The notes beneath the pieces are model-generated. The model saw nothing but the letters and a program-made list of their open reading frames with translations. It had not been told where the DNA came from and did not search any database. From assembly GCF_001436375.1 (NCBI RefSeq), contig NZ_AZGA01000020.1, positions 62,001 through 126,000 of the forward strand: a stretch of 64,000 nucleotides of DNA. The letters are read 5' to 3'. Made by a program: the position numbers and the translations under genes. Origin of the DNA: Agrilactobacillus composti DSM 18527 = JCM 14202 (GTDB taxonomy: Bacteria; Bacillota; Bacilli; Lactobacillales; Lactobacillaceae). Of the stretch, positions 17,338 through 24,465 are shown one piece after another. Position 1 is the stretch's first letter, and every line of letters starts with the position of its first letter.

Positions 17338-19692
17338 TTAGCGTGATTTTTGCGGTAGTCGCTTAATTTGGATTAAACGACAGGCGTTAAAGCTAAGCAA
17401 CTCTTTAAATTTAAGCTTTTTAGTAACCGTAATTTGCGAAATCTCAAATTTGGGAAGAATCGCCCTTTTAAGATAATCGATGACTTCTTGATCGATAGAC
17501 TCCAAACCACTAGTCTGTAACATCTCGTTATAAATGCCTCCATGATCCTTATCTAAAGAATAAGTTTTGATTTGATAGGTTCCTGGATTTATTGGCAATA
17601 AATCAAGATTTATCAACTGTGATTGATACTGCATATAGGTTTCATCAATACTCATGGCCGGATTAAAGTAGGCCGGATTTAACAAAAGTAGGGTTAATAT
17701 TTGGCCTTGTTGTGTGAGGCAGATAGTGTCATCTTGATATAAAAGCGGGCCCTTTAATTTGTCGAAAAGCTGTAGAGCGAAAAAAGCTGGGCGCTTTAAT
17801 TGATAGCCGATATATAAGGTTAAACGATCTTGGCCATTGCTAGTGGGCTGAGGTTGGGTTAATAAATGTTCGTTATTCAACCAAAAGCCGACACCATCAA
17901 TTTCTGTAGTTAAGTAAAGCAAGTCCTTTAGCATAATGGCAGAGCGAAAGAAAGTGCCACGTAAAGTCGTGCCATTGCCGGTCAAAGTGTTCCATTCACT
18001 GAGCAAAATTTTTTCTGAGCAATGGTATTTTGTTAATGTCTCTTTTAATGTGGTTAAATTGTATTTCTGGTAGTTTTCCAACAAATTTTGCTGGGTCTCA
18101 TCCCAGAGATAATCGTGGCTTGGGTCACTACGATAGTCAATAAAATCAATCATTAAGTGACGTTTTGCTAAATCTGCCAATAAAGTATCCAGTTGATTAA
18201 GTTCAGGCGAATTGAATAAAGCACCAATATTTAAGCCGATTGTTGGGTGATGAATAACGGTGTTTAATTGCTGATAAAACATAGAAAAAATTTCTGTGAC
18301 GTCTGGTGGAAAGGGGTCAATGTCAAATTCGAGATGCCAAGTATTTGAGATTTCCCCAAATTCATCAACCAATTGTTGCAGCACTTCAAGACGGGGCGTT
18401 AACCAAGTTTGAAAGGCCTCTTTGATAGAGACTCCATTGGTTAAGCTACTGATAAATTCAGGGTTTAATTTAAAATGAATGATTGGCGTTAAGTGCTGTT
18501 CAACCGTAAAGCGCAATAGACGGATCAACTGAAACTGACTTGGTAGAATGCCGAAGCTATCCGGTGCTAGTGAATTTTCAATTAAGACGTCGCTAAAACG
18601 TAGGTAATCGATGTTTAATTCCTGACAAGTTTCGCATAAAGCCTGACGACAATCATTGCGCAACCAGTTGCTGCAATGGCCAATGTTTAAGATTTTTGGC
18701 AAGACAGTGCGCGCAGTTGTCGCCTGATGTAGCGTAATTTGTTTTTGGAGTTGTTTGGGTTCTAAAAAATCCTCAGAGTCTTTTTGAATAATATAATTAG
18801 ATAGTTCCAGCATGACTGCTTCGATATCTAAAAGCTCAAAACTGTCCATGGTTTGGCCAGCGGCCTTTGTCTGGTCAAGGGTGGGCAGGGTTTGTTTCAG
18901 CCGATATTCTCTAGGTGTTGTGCCATAGTGTTCTTTGAAAGCCTGGTGAAAAGCTTTGCTATTTGTAAAGCCGTTTTCCAGGGCTATTTTTAAAATAGAA
19001 TGGTCAGAGATTTTTAAAGCAGTTGCGGCTTTTTTTAAACGATAAGTGGTTAAGTTTTTTTTGAAAGAAACGCCGACTTCTGCCTTAAATTTATGCGACA
19101 GGTAATGATAAGACAAGAACGTTTCATCAGCGATTTGCTGGAGGGTTAAAGGTTTGGTGTAATTCAGATGAATAATCGTTAATACCCGTTGAATCTTTTC
19201 ACTAAAATCGTCCGGCACGTGAAATGAACCTTTTTGGAAATGGCTTTTCAGGAAATTTAAAAGACTGAAGAATTTCTCATAGACGCCAAAACTATTTTGA
19301 CCTGAAACTTCATAGAAACTAGCGATACAAGCTAGTAATTTTTCACGTAATTGATTAAATTCGTTTTTGCGATAGGTAAATTGATTAGCTGCCATTGAAT
19401 TGCAATCAAAAATTGGTGTCCATTGCATATCCAACTGATTTTCAATTTCCTCGCGATGGATTTCAATAAGAAAAAGGACAGCGTCCGGACTTGTCGCCTG
19501 CGCTTGGGCGATTTCAAATGCATTTAAAACTAGCACATCTTCAGCTGACATCTGATAAGTTGCTTTTTTTGTATGGAGCTGCCAACTGCCACGCATACCA
19601 AATAAGATTCTTAGGTTACTGTCGACACTTGAAGTCCATTGTTGTCCAACAATGCCATTGATAATGAAGGGGAAGTTTTCAGTTAGTGCCAT
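17338..19692 (-). CDS. AraC-family regulator fused to a GH39-like domain
   Basis: 784 aa regulator. Residues 1-90 form a cupin-like sensor (ILFGMRGSWQLHTKKATYQM). About 165-265 hold two AraC helix-turn-helices (LTLQQIADETFLSYHYLSHKFK and ILKIALENGFTNSKAFHQAFKEHYGTTPREYR, split by a linker). About 330-690 resemble the TIM barrel of GH39 beta-xylosidases. LLSEWNTL near residue 565 matches the GH39 nucleophile strand. The acid/base position, normally in an NEP motif, reads LEFDIDPF near residue 450, so the glutamate is missing and catalysis is unlikely. I infer a sugar sensor built on a dead glycosidase. SD AAGGAG lies 7 bp from the ATG. No glycosidase target is adjacent; the MFS/M20 genes are its nearest neighbours. 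Confidence 0.85.
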   Translation of the reverse strand: MALTENFPFIINGIVGQQWTSSVDSNLRILFGMRGSWQLHTKKATYQMSAEDVLVLNAFEIAQAQATSPDAVLFLIEIHREEIENQLDMQWTPIFDCNSMAANQFTYRKNEFNQLREKLLACIASFYEVSGQNSFGVYEKFFSLLNFLKSHFQKGSFHVPDDFSEKIQRVLTIIHLNYTKPLTLQQIADETFLSYHYLSHKFKAEVGVSFKKNLTTYRLKKAATALKISDHSILKIALENGFTNSKAFHQAFKEHYGTTPREYRLKQTLPTLDQTKAAGQTMDSFELLDIEAVMLELSNYIIQKDSEDFLEPKQLQKQITLHQATTARTVLPKILNIGHCSNWLRNDCRQALCETCQELNIDYLRFSDVLIENSLAPDSFGILPSQFQLIRLLRFTVEQHLTPIIHFKLNPEFISSLTNGVSIKEAFQTWLTPRLEVLQQLVDEFGEISNTWHLEFDIDPFPPDVTEIFSMFYQQLNTVIHHPTIGLNIGALFNSPELNQLDTLLADLAKRHLMIDFIDYRSDPSHDYLWDETQQNLLENYQKYNLTTLKETLTKYHCSEKILLSEWNTLTGNGTTLRGTFFRSAIMLKDLLYLTTEIDGVGFWLNNEHLLTQPQPTSNGQDRLTLYIGYQLKRPAFFALQLFDKLKGPLLYQDDTICLTQQGQILTLLLLNPAYFNPAMSIDETYMQYQSQLINLDLLPINPGTYQIKTYSLDKDHGGIYNEMLQTSGLESIDQEVIDYLKRAILPKFEISQITVTKKLKFKELLSFNACRLIQIKRLPQKSR

Positions 19693-19905
19693 GCTTTGAC
19701 TCCTTAAGTTGAATAGCGGGTTGTAGATTGGGGATGAATGTCTGTCAGGAATATAGGGACGTACGGCAACGAAGCTATATTCATTATATATGTATTCGCT
19801 TTCACAATAAACAATATAAAAACCGTAAACAGAGTAATTTCGTTTACGATTGTTTTTAAGCCTAATAAGCTATGGCTCGTTATTGATGGCAGATGCTGTT
19901 CAATA

Positions 19906-20712
19906 TTAATTAGGGGTAGACGCCAAATTTTGCAACAGGGCCAAACTAGCCTCATCCCCAGGCAACTGAATGACCACATAAAGATCCTGCCCAGGGACTT
20001 GTAGAGTATGCTCCAGCAAATAGAGCTCTTCTTGATGGGGCAGGGACAACAGCAGGGGCTGGGCTTGGAAATTAGCCACGGTCAACTGCTGCCAAGTTTG
20101 TTGAAAGGTGGCGTCTTGTTCAATAGCTTCAAAAACTTGAAAGCGTGCCGGCGAGTCCGCATCCCGGCTATATTGTTGGCGAAATAAGGCGGTCATGTAG
20201 GCGGCATAGGTAGGCCAATCCGTCAGCCGGTCTTTTAAAATAGCGCTATGAAATACCCGCCAAACCAAGTTGCGCTGCAGCGGGGGTTGGCTCAAGAAAT
20301 CACCATATAACTGCTTATAAGTGGTATTTGCCTGCAGGACAGTCAGGGTTTGGTCCATGATAAAGGCCGGGGCGGGTAATTGCTGGTCCAGTAACTGGGC
20401 CAATTCAAGATTACCTGGATCAGGGACTTTTATCGGGGGAATTTGGTTAGCTAAGTTAAAGACGTAGGTCTGCTCGGCTGCATTCAAAGCCAGGGCCTGA
20501 CAGAGGCTTTGCAACACTTCTGGAGAGGCATTGACCCCTGTTCTGCCCTGTTCGATGCGGGTGTACCAATCAGTGCTCACATGGGCCAAGGTGGCCACTT
20601 CGTCTCTGGTCAACCCCGGCGTGCGGCGTTTGATGGTGGGGACTTTAAATTTGATACGGTCGGCATGGGTGCGTTTATATCTGAAAAAGTGCCCCATTAC
20701 TTGTTCATTCAT
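19906..20712 (-). CDS. XRE-family regulator with MmyB-like ligand domain
   Basis: DNA-binding protein (268 aa). The N-terminal helix-turn-helix is TPGLTRDEVATLAHVSTDWYTRIEQGR, and the C-terminal half (about 110-265) is the PAS-like MmyB domain (PAFIMDQTLTVLQANTTYKQLYGD) that in relatives binds a small molecule, often a fatty acid. An AGGTGAT SD precedes the ATG. It is divergent from gap with 119 bp between them, and the intergenic region contains three AGGAT half-sites (20728-20750), a plausible operator controlling both genes. The 213 bp between this gene and the AraC regulator holds no feature I can support. Confidence 0.9.
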   Translation of the reverse strand: MNEQVMGHFFRYKRTHADRIKFKVPTIKRRTPGLTRDEVATLAHVSTDWYTRIEQGRTGVNASPEVLQSLCQALALNAAEQTYVFNLANQIPPIKVPDPGNLELAQLLDQQLPAPAFIMDQTLTVLQANTTYKQLYGDFLSQPPLQRNLVWRVFHSAILKDRLTDWPTYAAYMTALFRQQYSRDADSPARFQVFEAIEQDATFQQTWQQLTVANFQAQPLLLSLPHQEELYLLEHTLQVPGQDLYVVIQLPGDEASLALLQNLASTPN

Positions 20713-20727
20713 CTGATCACCTCAAAG

Positions 20728-20750
20728 TAGGATGACTTATCCTAGGATAA
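20728..20750. promoter_or_regulatory. AGGAT half-site operator between the XRE gene and gap
   Basis: TAGGAT (20728-20733), ATCCTA (20739-20744) and AGGATAA overlap to form the perfect palindrome TTATCCTAGGATAA (20737-20750) plus a third half-site. It lies 15 bp upstream of the XRE start. Just beyond, ATACTAAG is repeated at 20783-20790 and 20802-20809. Confidence 0.55.
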
Positions 20751-20831
20751 CTGCGGTCTGTTTGCCCCCGGCAACACGAGGCATACTAAGACTGTATTCC
20801 AATACTAAGCATACTACGAGGAGATAATGAT

Positions 20832-21857
20832 ATGACAGTAAAAATTGGTATTAATGGTTTTGGTAGAATTGGCCGCTTAGCTTTCCGGCGTATTTTAAAA
20901 ATCGGCCCGGCTTCAGGCATTGAGGTCGTGGCCATTAATGATTTGACGGCCCCCGCCATGTTGGCCCAGCTGTTGAAATATGATTCCACCCACGGGACCT
21001 TCAAGGAAAAAGTAGCAGCAACGGCAGATAGCATCCTGGTAGCTGGCAAAAATTACCCGGTTTATGCCAACCCCAATGCCGCTGACTTGCCCTGGGTCCA
21101 AAAAGATGGCGTCGACTTTGTCCTGGAATGCACTGGCTTTTACACCAGTCAAACCAAAGCCCAGGCCCATTTAAGCGCTGGGGTCAAGCGGGTCTTGATT
21201 TCAGCCCCAGCTGGTTCCGACGTGCCGACGGTCGTTTACAACGTGAATGATGGTATCCTGACAGCTACTGATCAAATTGTCTCGGCGGGGTCTTGTACCA
21301 CCAATTGCCTAGCCCCCATGGCCCAGGCTTTGGACCAGGAATTCGGCATTGAAGTAGGCACCATGACCACCGTCCATGCCTATACGTCCACTCAGATGTT
21401 ACTGGATGGCCCGGTGCGCGGGGGGAACTTGCGGGCAGCTCGCTCAGCCGCGGTGAACACCATCCCCCATTCTTCTGGGGCGGCTAAGGCCATTGGACTG
21501 GTTTTGCCCAAACTTAATGGCAAACTGCAAGGCCATGCCCAACGGGTCCCAGTGACAGATGGTTCGTTAACAGAGCTGGTCACACTTTTGCGGACCAAAG
21601 GCTTAACCGCTGAACAGGTCAACGCCCATATCAAACCTTATACTCAGGGAAATGACAGTTTTAGTTGGACGGCTGATCAAATCGTCTCCAGCGATATTAT
21701 CAATACCACCTTTGGTTCGGTATTTGATCCCAGTCAAACCGAAGTGGTGACTGCCGGGGATGTTCAGTTGGTCAAAACCGTGGCCTGGTATGACAACGAA
21801 TATGGCTTTACTTGTCAGATGGTGCGGACGTTGCTTAAAATGGCTCAACTTGGGTAG
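20832..21857 (+). CDS. gap: Glyceraldehyde-3-phosphate dehydrogenase (stand-alone copy)
   Basis: Phosphorylating NAD-dependent GAPDH (341 aa). The Rossmann start is [15 protein letters not shown], the catalytic cysteine is in [13 protein letters not shown], the partner histidine in [10 protein letters not shown], and the phosphate-binding segment is [14 protein letters not shown]; the C-terminus has [13 protein letters not shown]. It is not followed by pgk, tpi or eno and has no CggR nearby, unlike the central glycolytic operon of lactobacilli. Codon use is less biased than in xfp. I infer a second, conditionally expressed copy controlled by the divergent XRE protein. SD GAGGAG precedes the ATG. 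Confidence 0.93.
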   Translation: MTVKIGINGFGRIGRLAFRRILKIGPASGIEVVAINDLTAPAMLAQLLKYDSTHGTFKEKVAATADSILVAGKNYPVYANPNAADLPWVQKDGVDFVLECTGFYTSQTKAQAHLSAGVKRVLISAPAGSDVPTVVYNVNDGILTATDQIVSAGSCTTNCLAPMAQALDQEFGIEVGTMTTVHAYTSTQMLLDGPVRGGNLRAARSAAVNTIPHSSGAAKAIGLVLPKLNGKLQGHAQRVPVTDGSLTELVTLLRTKGLTAEQVNAHIKPYTQGNDSFSWTADQIVSSDIINTTFGSVFDPSQTEVVTAGDVQLVKTVAWYDNEYGFTCQMVRTLLKMAQLG

Positions 21858-21911
21858 CCAAATTTGAATTGGATTCAGAATAGGTAACGTTAATTTCAAT
21901 CAGCATGCTAT

Positions 21912-21957
21912 AAAATCGCCACCATTTCAAAAAAACTTTGGAATGGTGGCGATTTTT
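21912..21957. terminator. Bidirectional terminator between gap and the GH127/146 gene
   Basis: Perfect 15 bp stem AAAATCGCCACCATT (21912-21926) with AATGGTGGCGATTTT (21942-21956). It ends the convergent gap and arabinofuranosidase transcripts and shares its core with the hairpin at 13884-13927. Confidence 0.92.
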
Positions 21958-21967
21958 GAAGGCTTTA

Positions 21968-23902
21968 TTACTCAGCTTGTTGCCACTGGAAGTAAATGCC
22001 ATAGCGCTGGTTAAATATTTGATAATAGGGGACAAATTCAATAGGTTCATTAACATTCGGTAAGGTCACGCTGATTAAGTAGGGGGTCTTGTGGTTTAAC
22101 TGATAATTTAAAGGTAATGCCTTTAACCACTGGGACCAGGTGACTGGACTAGTCAGAAAATAGCTAGCCTTGGGATTGCGCGTTGCAGCTCGGACTAAGG
22201 TGCCGCAAGGGCGATCAGCAGTCAGGTCCCGGTCCCCTAAAAGGCCGGCTAAGACATACGGCCCATATTTTAGCGCCACATAGTGGGGGTTATCCGGGGC
22301 GGTCGTGAGGGTTAAGGTCATTTTAAAGTGAAGGGTGAAGGTATCGCCCGGGACAACTTGGGTCATGGTGATAAAGCCGGCAGTTTCAGTCAAATTTTGG
22401 GGGATCTGATTGCGTCGAAGCTCAGTATCTTGTGAACACCAATCTGGAATTCTAAATTTGAGTTGCATGGGCTTAACGGCTTCATTGGGGATTAATTGGT
22501 GGATTTTAACGGCGATAGCACCTGTCTGGCGATCCACTGCCATATTCAAGCGTAAGTTTTGAGCAGGTAGGATCAACTGATTGGCAAAATACTGGGTCAC
22601 ATACAACGTGTTATTTTCTAGGAAATAATAGCTATCGGCCAGCTTGGTAAAGCTTTCGCAACCAGTTCCTGTACAGCACCAAAAATCATTATAATGTCGA
22701 TTAAAGACCTTATAATAGCCGGCTGCCATGGGTTGAAAGTAGGTCAGCATCCCCGTTTTAGGATTTTGCGACCCTAAAATCGCGTTGGTATAAGTCTGCT
22801 CATAATAGTCCAAGTACTGCTTCGCACCGGTCACCTTAAATAAAGCGCGACTCAATTTCAACATATTATAAGTATTACAGGTTTCGCAAGTGGTTGCCCC
22901 ATCGGCCAAGACAGCATCATGATAGAGGTCATCAGCACTGTGGAAATGCTCGTTTTGGCTATTGCCCCCGGTGACATAAGTATGGTGGTTAACCACCATG
23001 TCCCAAAAATGTTGCGCGGCTTTTAAATACCGGGGCAGTTGTTGACGAGCTTTGGCATCTAGATAGAAATTGGTCAGCTTAGGGTCGCTAAAGCATTCAT
23101 ATCTGCTCAGGGCGCCAATCACTTTAGGAATCATGGTGTTGGCGTGTTGATTGGTTAAGATATCTTTGCCAGCAGCTAAGGCATTGAATAAATCCATATC
23201 ATCAAAATAGGTGGCCGCTGCCAAATGGCGCCTGTCTTTGGTAATGGTAAACAGATGGTACAGGGCGGCGTTCATCCCACCGTATTCAGTTTTTAGCACC
23301 TTTTGGCGATCATCGAATTGACTAACCCGGTGATAAATATAGGTTCCAAATTGATCAGCCATGTGTAAAGCTGTATTAGCCAGGCCCAGGTTATATTGTT
23401 GCAGGTGTTCATAGGTGTCGATCAATCCTGCTAAGATTTTATGCAAGATATACCAGGGAACTAGGACGTTTTCCTTTGCGGTGCTAGGCAACGTTGACCC
23501 GTTGATTTGAGCCAGGGCAATTTCGTTAAAAGCCGATAGATACCCGGCACTTTGGGGGTTAGCTGTGGTATAGACCTGTTGGACCCGGTTTAAACCGGTA
23601 ATACATAATTCGAGTTTAGCTAAGAGCTTGCTTCTAGTCACGTCATCTTTGGCAATATCCAACCCCTGGGCCAGGGCAGACAAGTAGTGGCCCAGGAAGT
23701 GGCCGCGAAAATTAGGCCCCCGCAAGCGTTCCCAGCCCCCATAAGGTTTTGAAGCCGTTGTGGGTAAGCCAGCGACCTTTTGAAAACCATACAGGAAGCG
23801 GTCTGGTGCTAAGCTGAGTAGATAGTTGATGGTGTTGTTTTGCCCCCGTAGGAGTTCTGGATCAGTGAGCTGAATATTGTTTAAAGGGATATTGGTTAGC
23901 AA
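21968..23902 (-). CDS. GH127/GH146 beta-L-arabinofuranosidase
   Basis: Cytosolic (alpha/alpha)6-barrel glycosidase (644 aa) expected to release beta-L-arabinofuranose. LRGPNFRGHFLGHYLSA near the N-terminus, ATTCETCNTYNMLKLS, and WCCTGTGCESFTKLADSYYF give the glutamate and three cysteines that hold zinc in this clan, where cysteine is the nucleophile. The WCCTGTG context is closer to GH146 than to GH127 of Bifidobacterium. There is no signal peptide, so substrate is imported first. It lies 33 bp downstream of the PTS IIA gene and shares its sigma-54 promoter, linking arabinofuranoside cleavage directly to PTS uptake. Confidence 0.87.
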   Translation of the reverse strand: MLTNIPLNNIQLTDPELLRGQNNTINYLLSLAPDRFLYGFQKVAGLPTTASKPYGGWERLRGPNFRGHFLGHYLSALAQGLDIAKDDVTRSKLLAKLELCITGLNRVQQVYTTANPQSAGYLSAFNEIALAQINGSTLPSTAKENVLVPWYILHKILAGLIDTYEHLQQYNLGLANTALHMADQFGTYIYHRVSQFDDRQKVLKTEYGGMNAALYHLFTITKDRRHLAAATYFDDMDLFNALAAGKDILTNQHANTMIPKVIGALSRYECFSDPKLTNFYLDAKARQQLPRYLKAAQHFWDMVVNHHTYVTGGNSQNEHFHSADDLYHDAVLADGATTCETCNTYNMLKLSRALFKVTGAKQYLDYYEQTYTNAILGSQNPKTGMLTYFQPMAAGYYKVFNRHYNDFWCCTGTGCESFTKLADSYYFLENNTLYVTQYFANQLILPAQNLRLNMAVDRQTGAIAVKIHQLIPNEAVKPMQLKFRIPDWCSQDTELRRNQIPQNLTETAGFITMTQVVPGDTFTLHFKMTLTLTTAPDNPHYVALKYGPYVLAGLLGDRDLTADRPCGTLVRAATRNPKASYFLTSPVTWSQWLKALPLNYQLNHKTPYLISVTLPNVNEPIEFVPYYQIFNQRYGIYFQWQQAE

Positions 23903-23935
23903 TTTGAATGACGCCTCCTGTCATGAATTGAGGGC

Positions 23936-24343
23936 TTAGAAAAAACCATCCCCGTCATTATTAGCGACTTTTTTTAATATCACGTGTTGTAAATTAGTTT
24001 TGGCCTGGTCTAAGACATGTTCAATCTCTTTATCGCTTTGGGGCGGCGTTAAGACCACTTGCAGGGCCAGGGCCAAATTCATCCCCCCTAGCAAGGTCAC
24101 ATTGGGCAAATCTAACAGTGCCATGGCGGCATTACACATGCTGCCGCCTACCAGATCTGCTAAAATTAAGACCTGTTGCTCGGGCTGGATCGTTTGGCGA
24201 ATCTGTTGAATAATGTCATCTGGTTTTTCCCCGGGCATGAGGCCATGGGCTTCCAGTTGTTTTTGTGGACCAGCAATCATTTCAACGGCTGCCTTTAATC
24301 CGGCGGCTAATTGATTGTGGGAAATAAAGATAATTCTTGTCAT
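23936..24343 (-). CDS. PTS mannose-family IIA component
   Basis: Phosphocarrier IIA domain (135 aa) that receives phosphate from HPr on His9 (IIFISHNQLAAGL) and passes it to IIB. LVGGSMCNAAMALL and NVTLLGGMNLALAL are typical of the fold. The C-terminus is acidic and ends GDGFF. It is separated from its IIB/IIC/IID partners (27-30 kb) by the activator gene, but each part has its own near-identical sigma-54 promoter. That supports one permease under common control. Confidence 0.93.
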   Translation of the reverse strand: MTRIIFISHNQLAAGLKAAVEMIAGPQKQLEAHGLMPGEKPDDIIQQIRQTIQPEQQVLILADLVGGSMCNAAMALLDLPNVTLLGGMNLALALQVVLTPPQSDKEIEHVLDQAKTNLQHVILKKVANNDGDGFF

Positions 24344-24385
24344 GAATGACGTCTCCTAACTGTTATGGGTTTCCATCCTCTATCA

Positions 24386-24401
24386 AGCAAGTAACGTGCC
24401 A
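24386..24401 (-). promoter_or_regulatory. Sigma-54 promoter of the IIA-GH127/146 operon
   Basis: On the minus strand TGGCACGTTACTTGCT matches the -24/-12 consensus TGGCAC-N5-TTGCW exactly. It lies 43 bp before the IIA start and differs by one base from the element at 30434-30449. Confidence 0.92.
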
Positions 24402-24419
24402 GACTTCCTGTTCAATCTT

Positions 24420-24459
24420 AAAAAACAAAAACGGTTCTACCAAAATAGGTCAGAACCGT
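24420..24459 (-). terminator. Terminator of the LevR-like gene
   Basis: Stem ACGGTTCT (24431-24438) with AGAACCGT (24452-24459). On the minus strand it is followed by TTTTTGTTTTTT, starting 7 bp after the activator stop and ending just before the sigma-54 promoter. Confidence 0.85.
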
Positions 24460-24465
24460 CTGGGG

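Noticed and set aside
20832-21857. Erythrose-4-phosphate dehydrogenase or non-phosphorylating GAPDH
   Set aside because: The sequence keeps the standard SCTTNC, HAYTSTQ and [10 protein letters not shown] segments of phosphorylating GAPDH.
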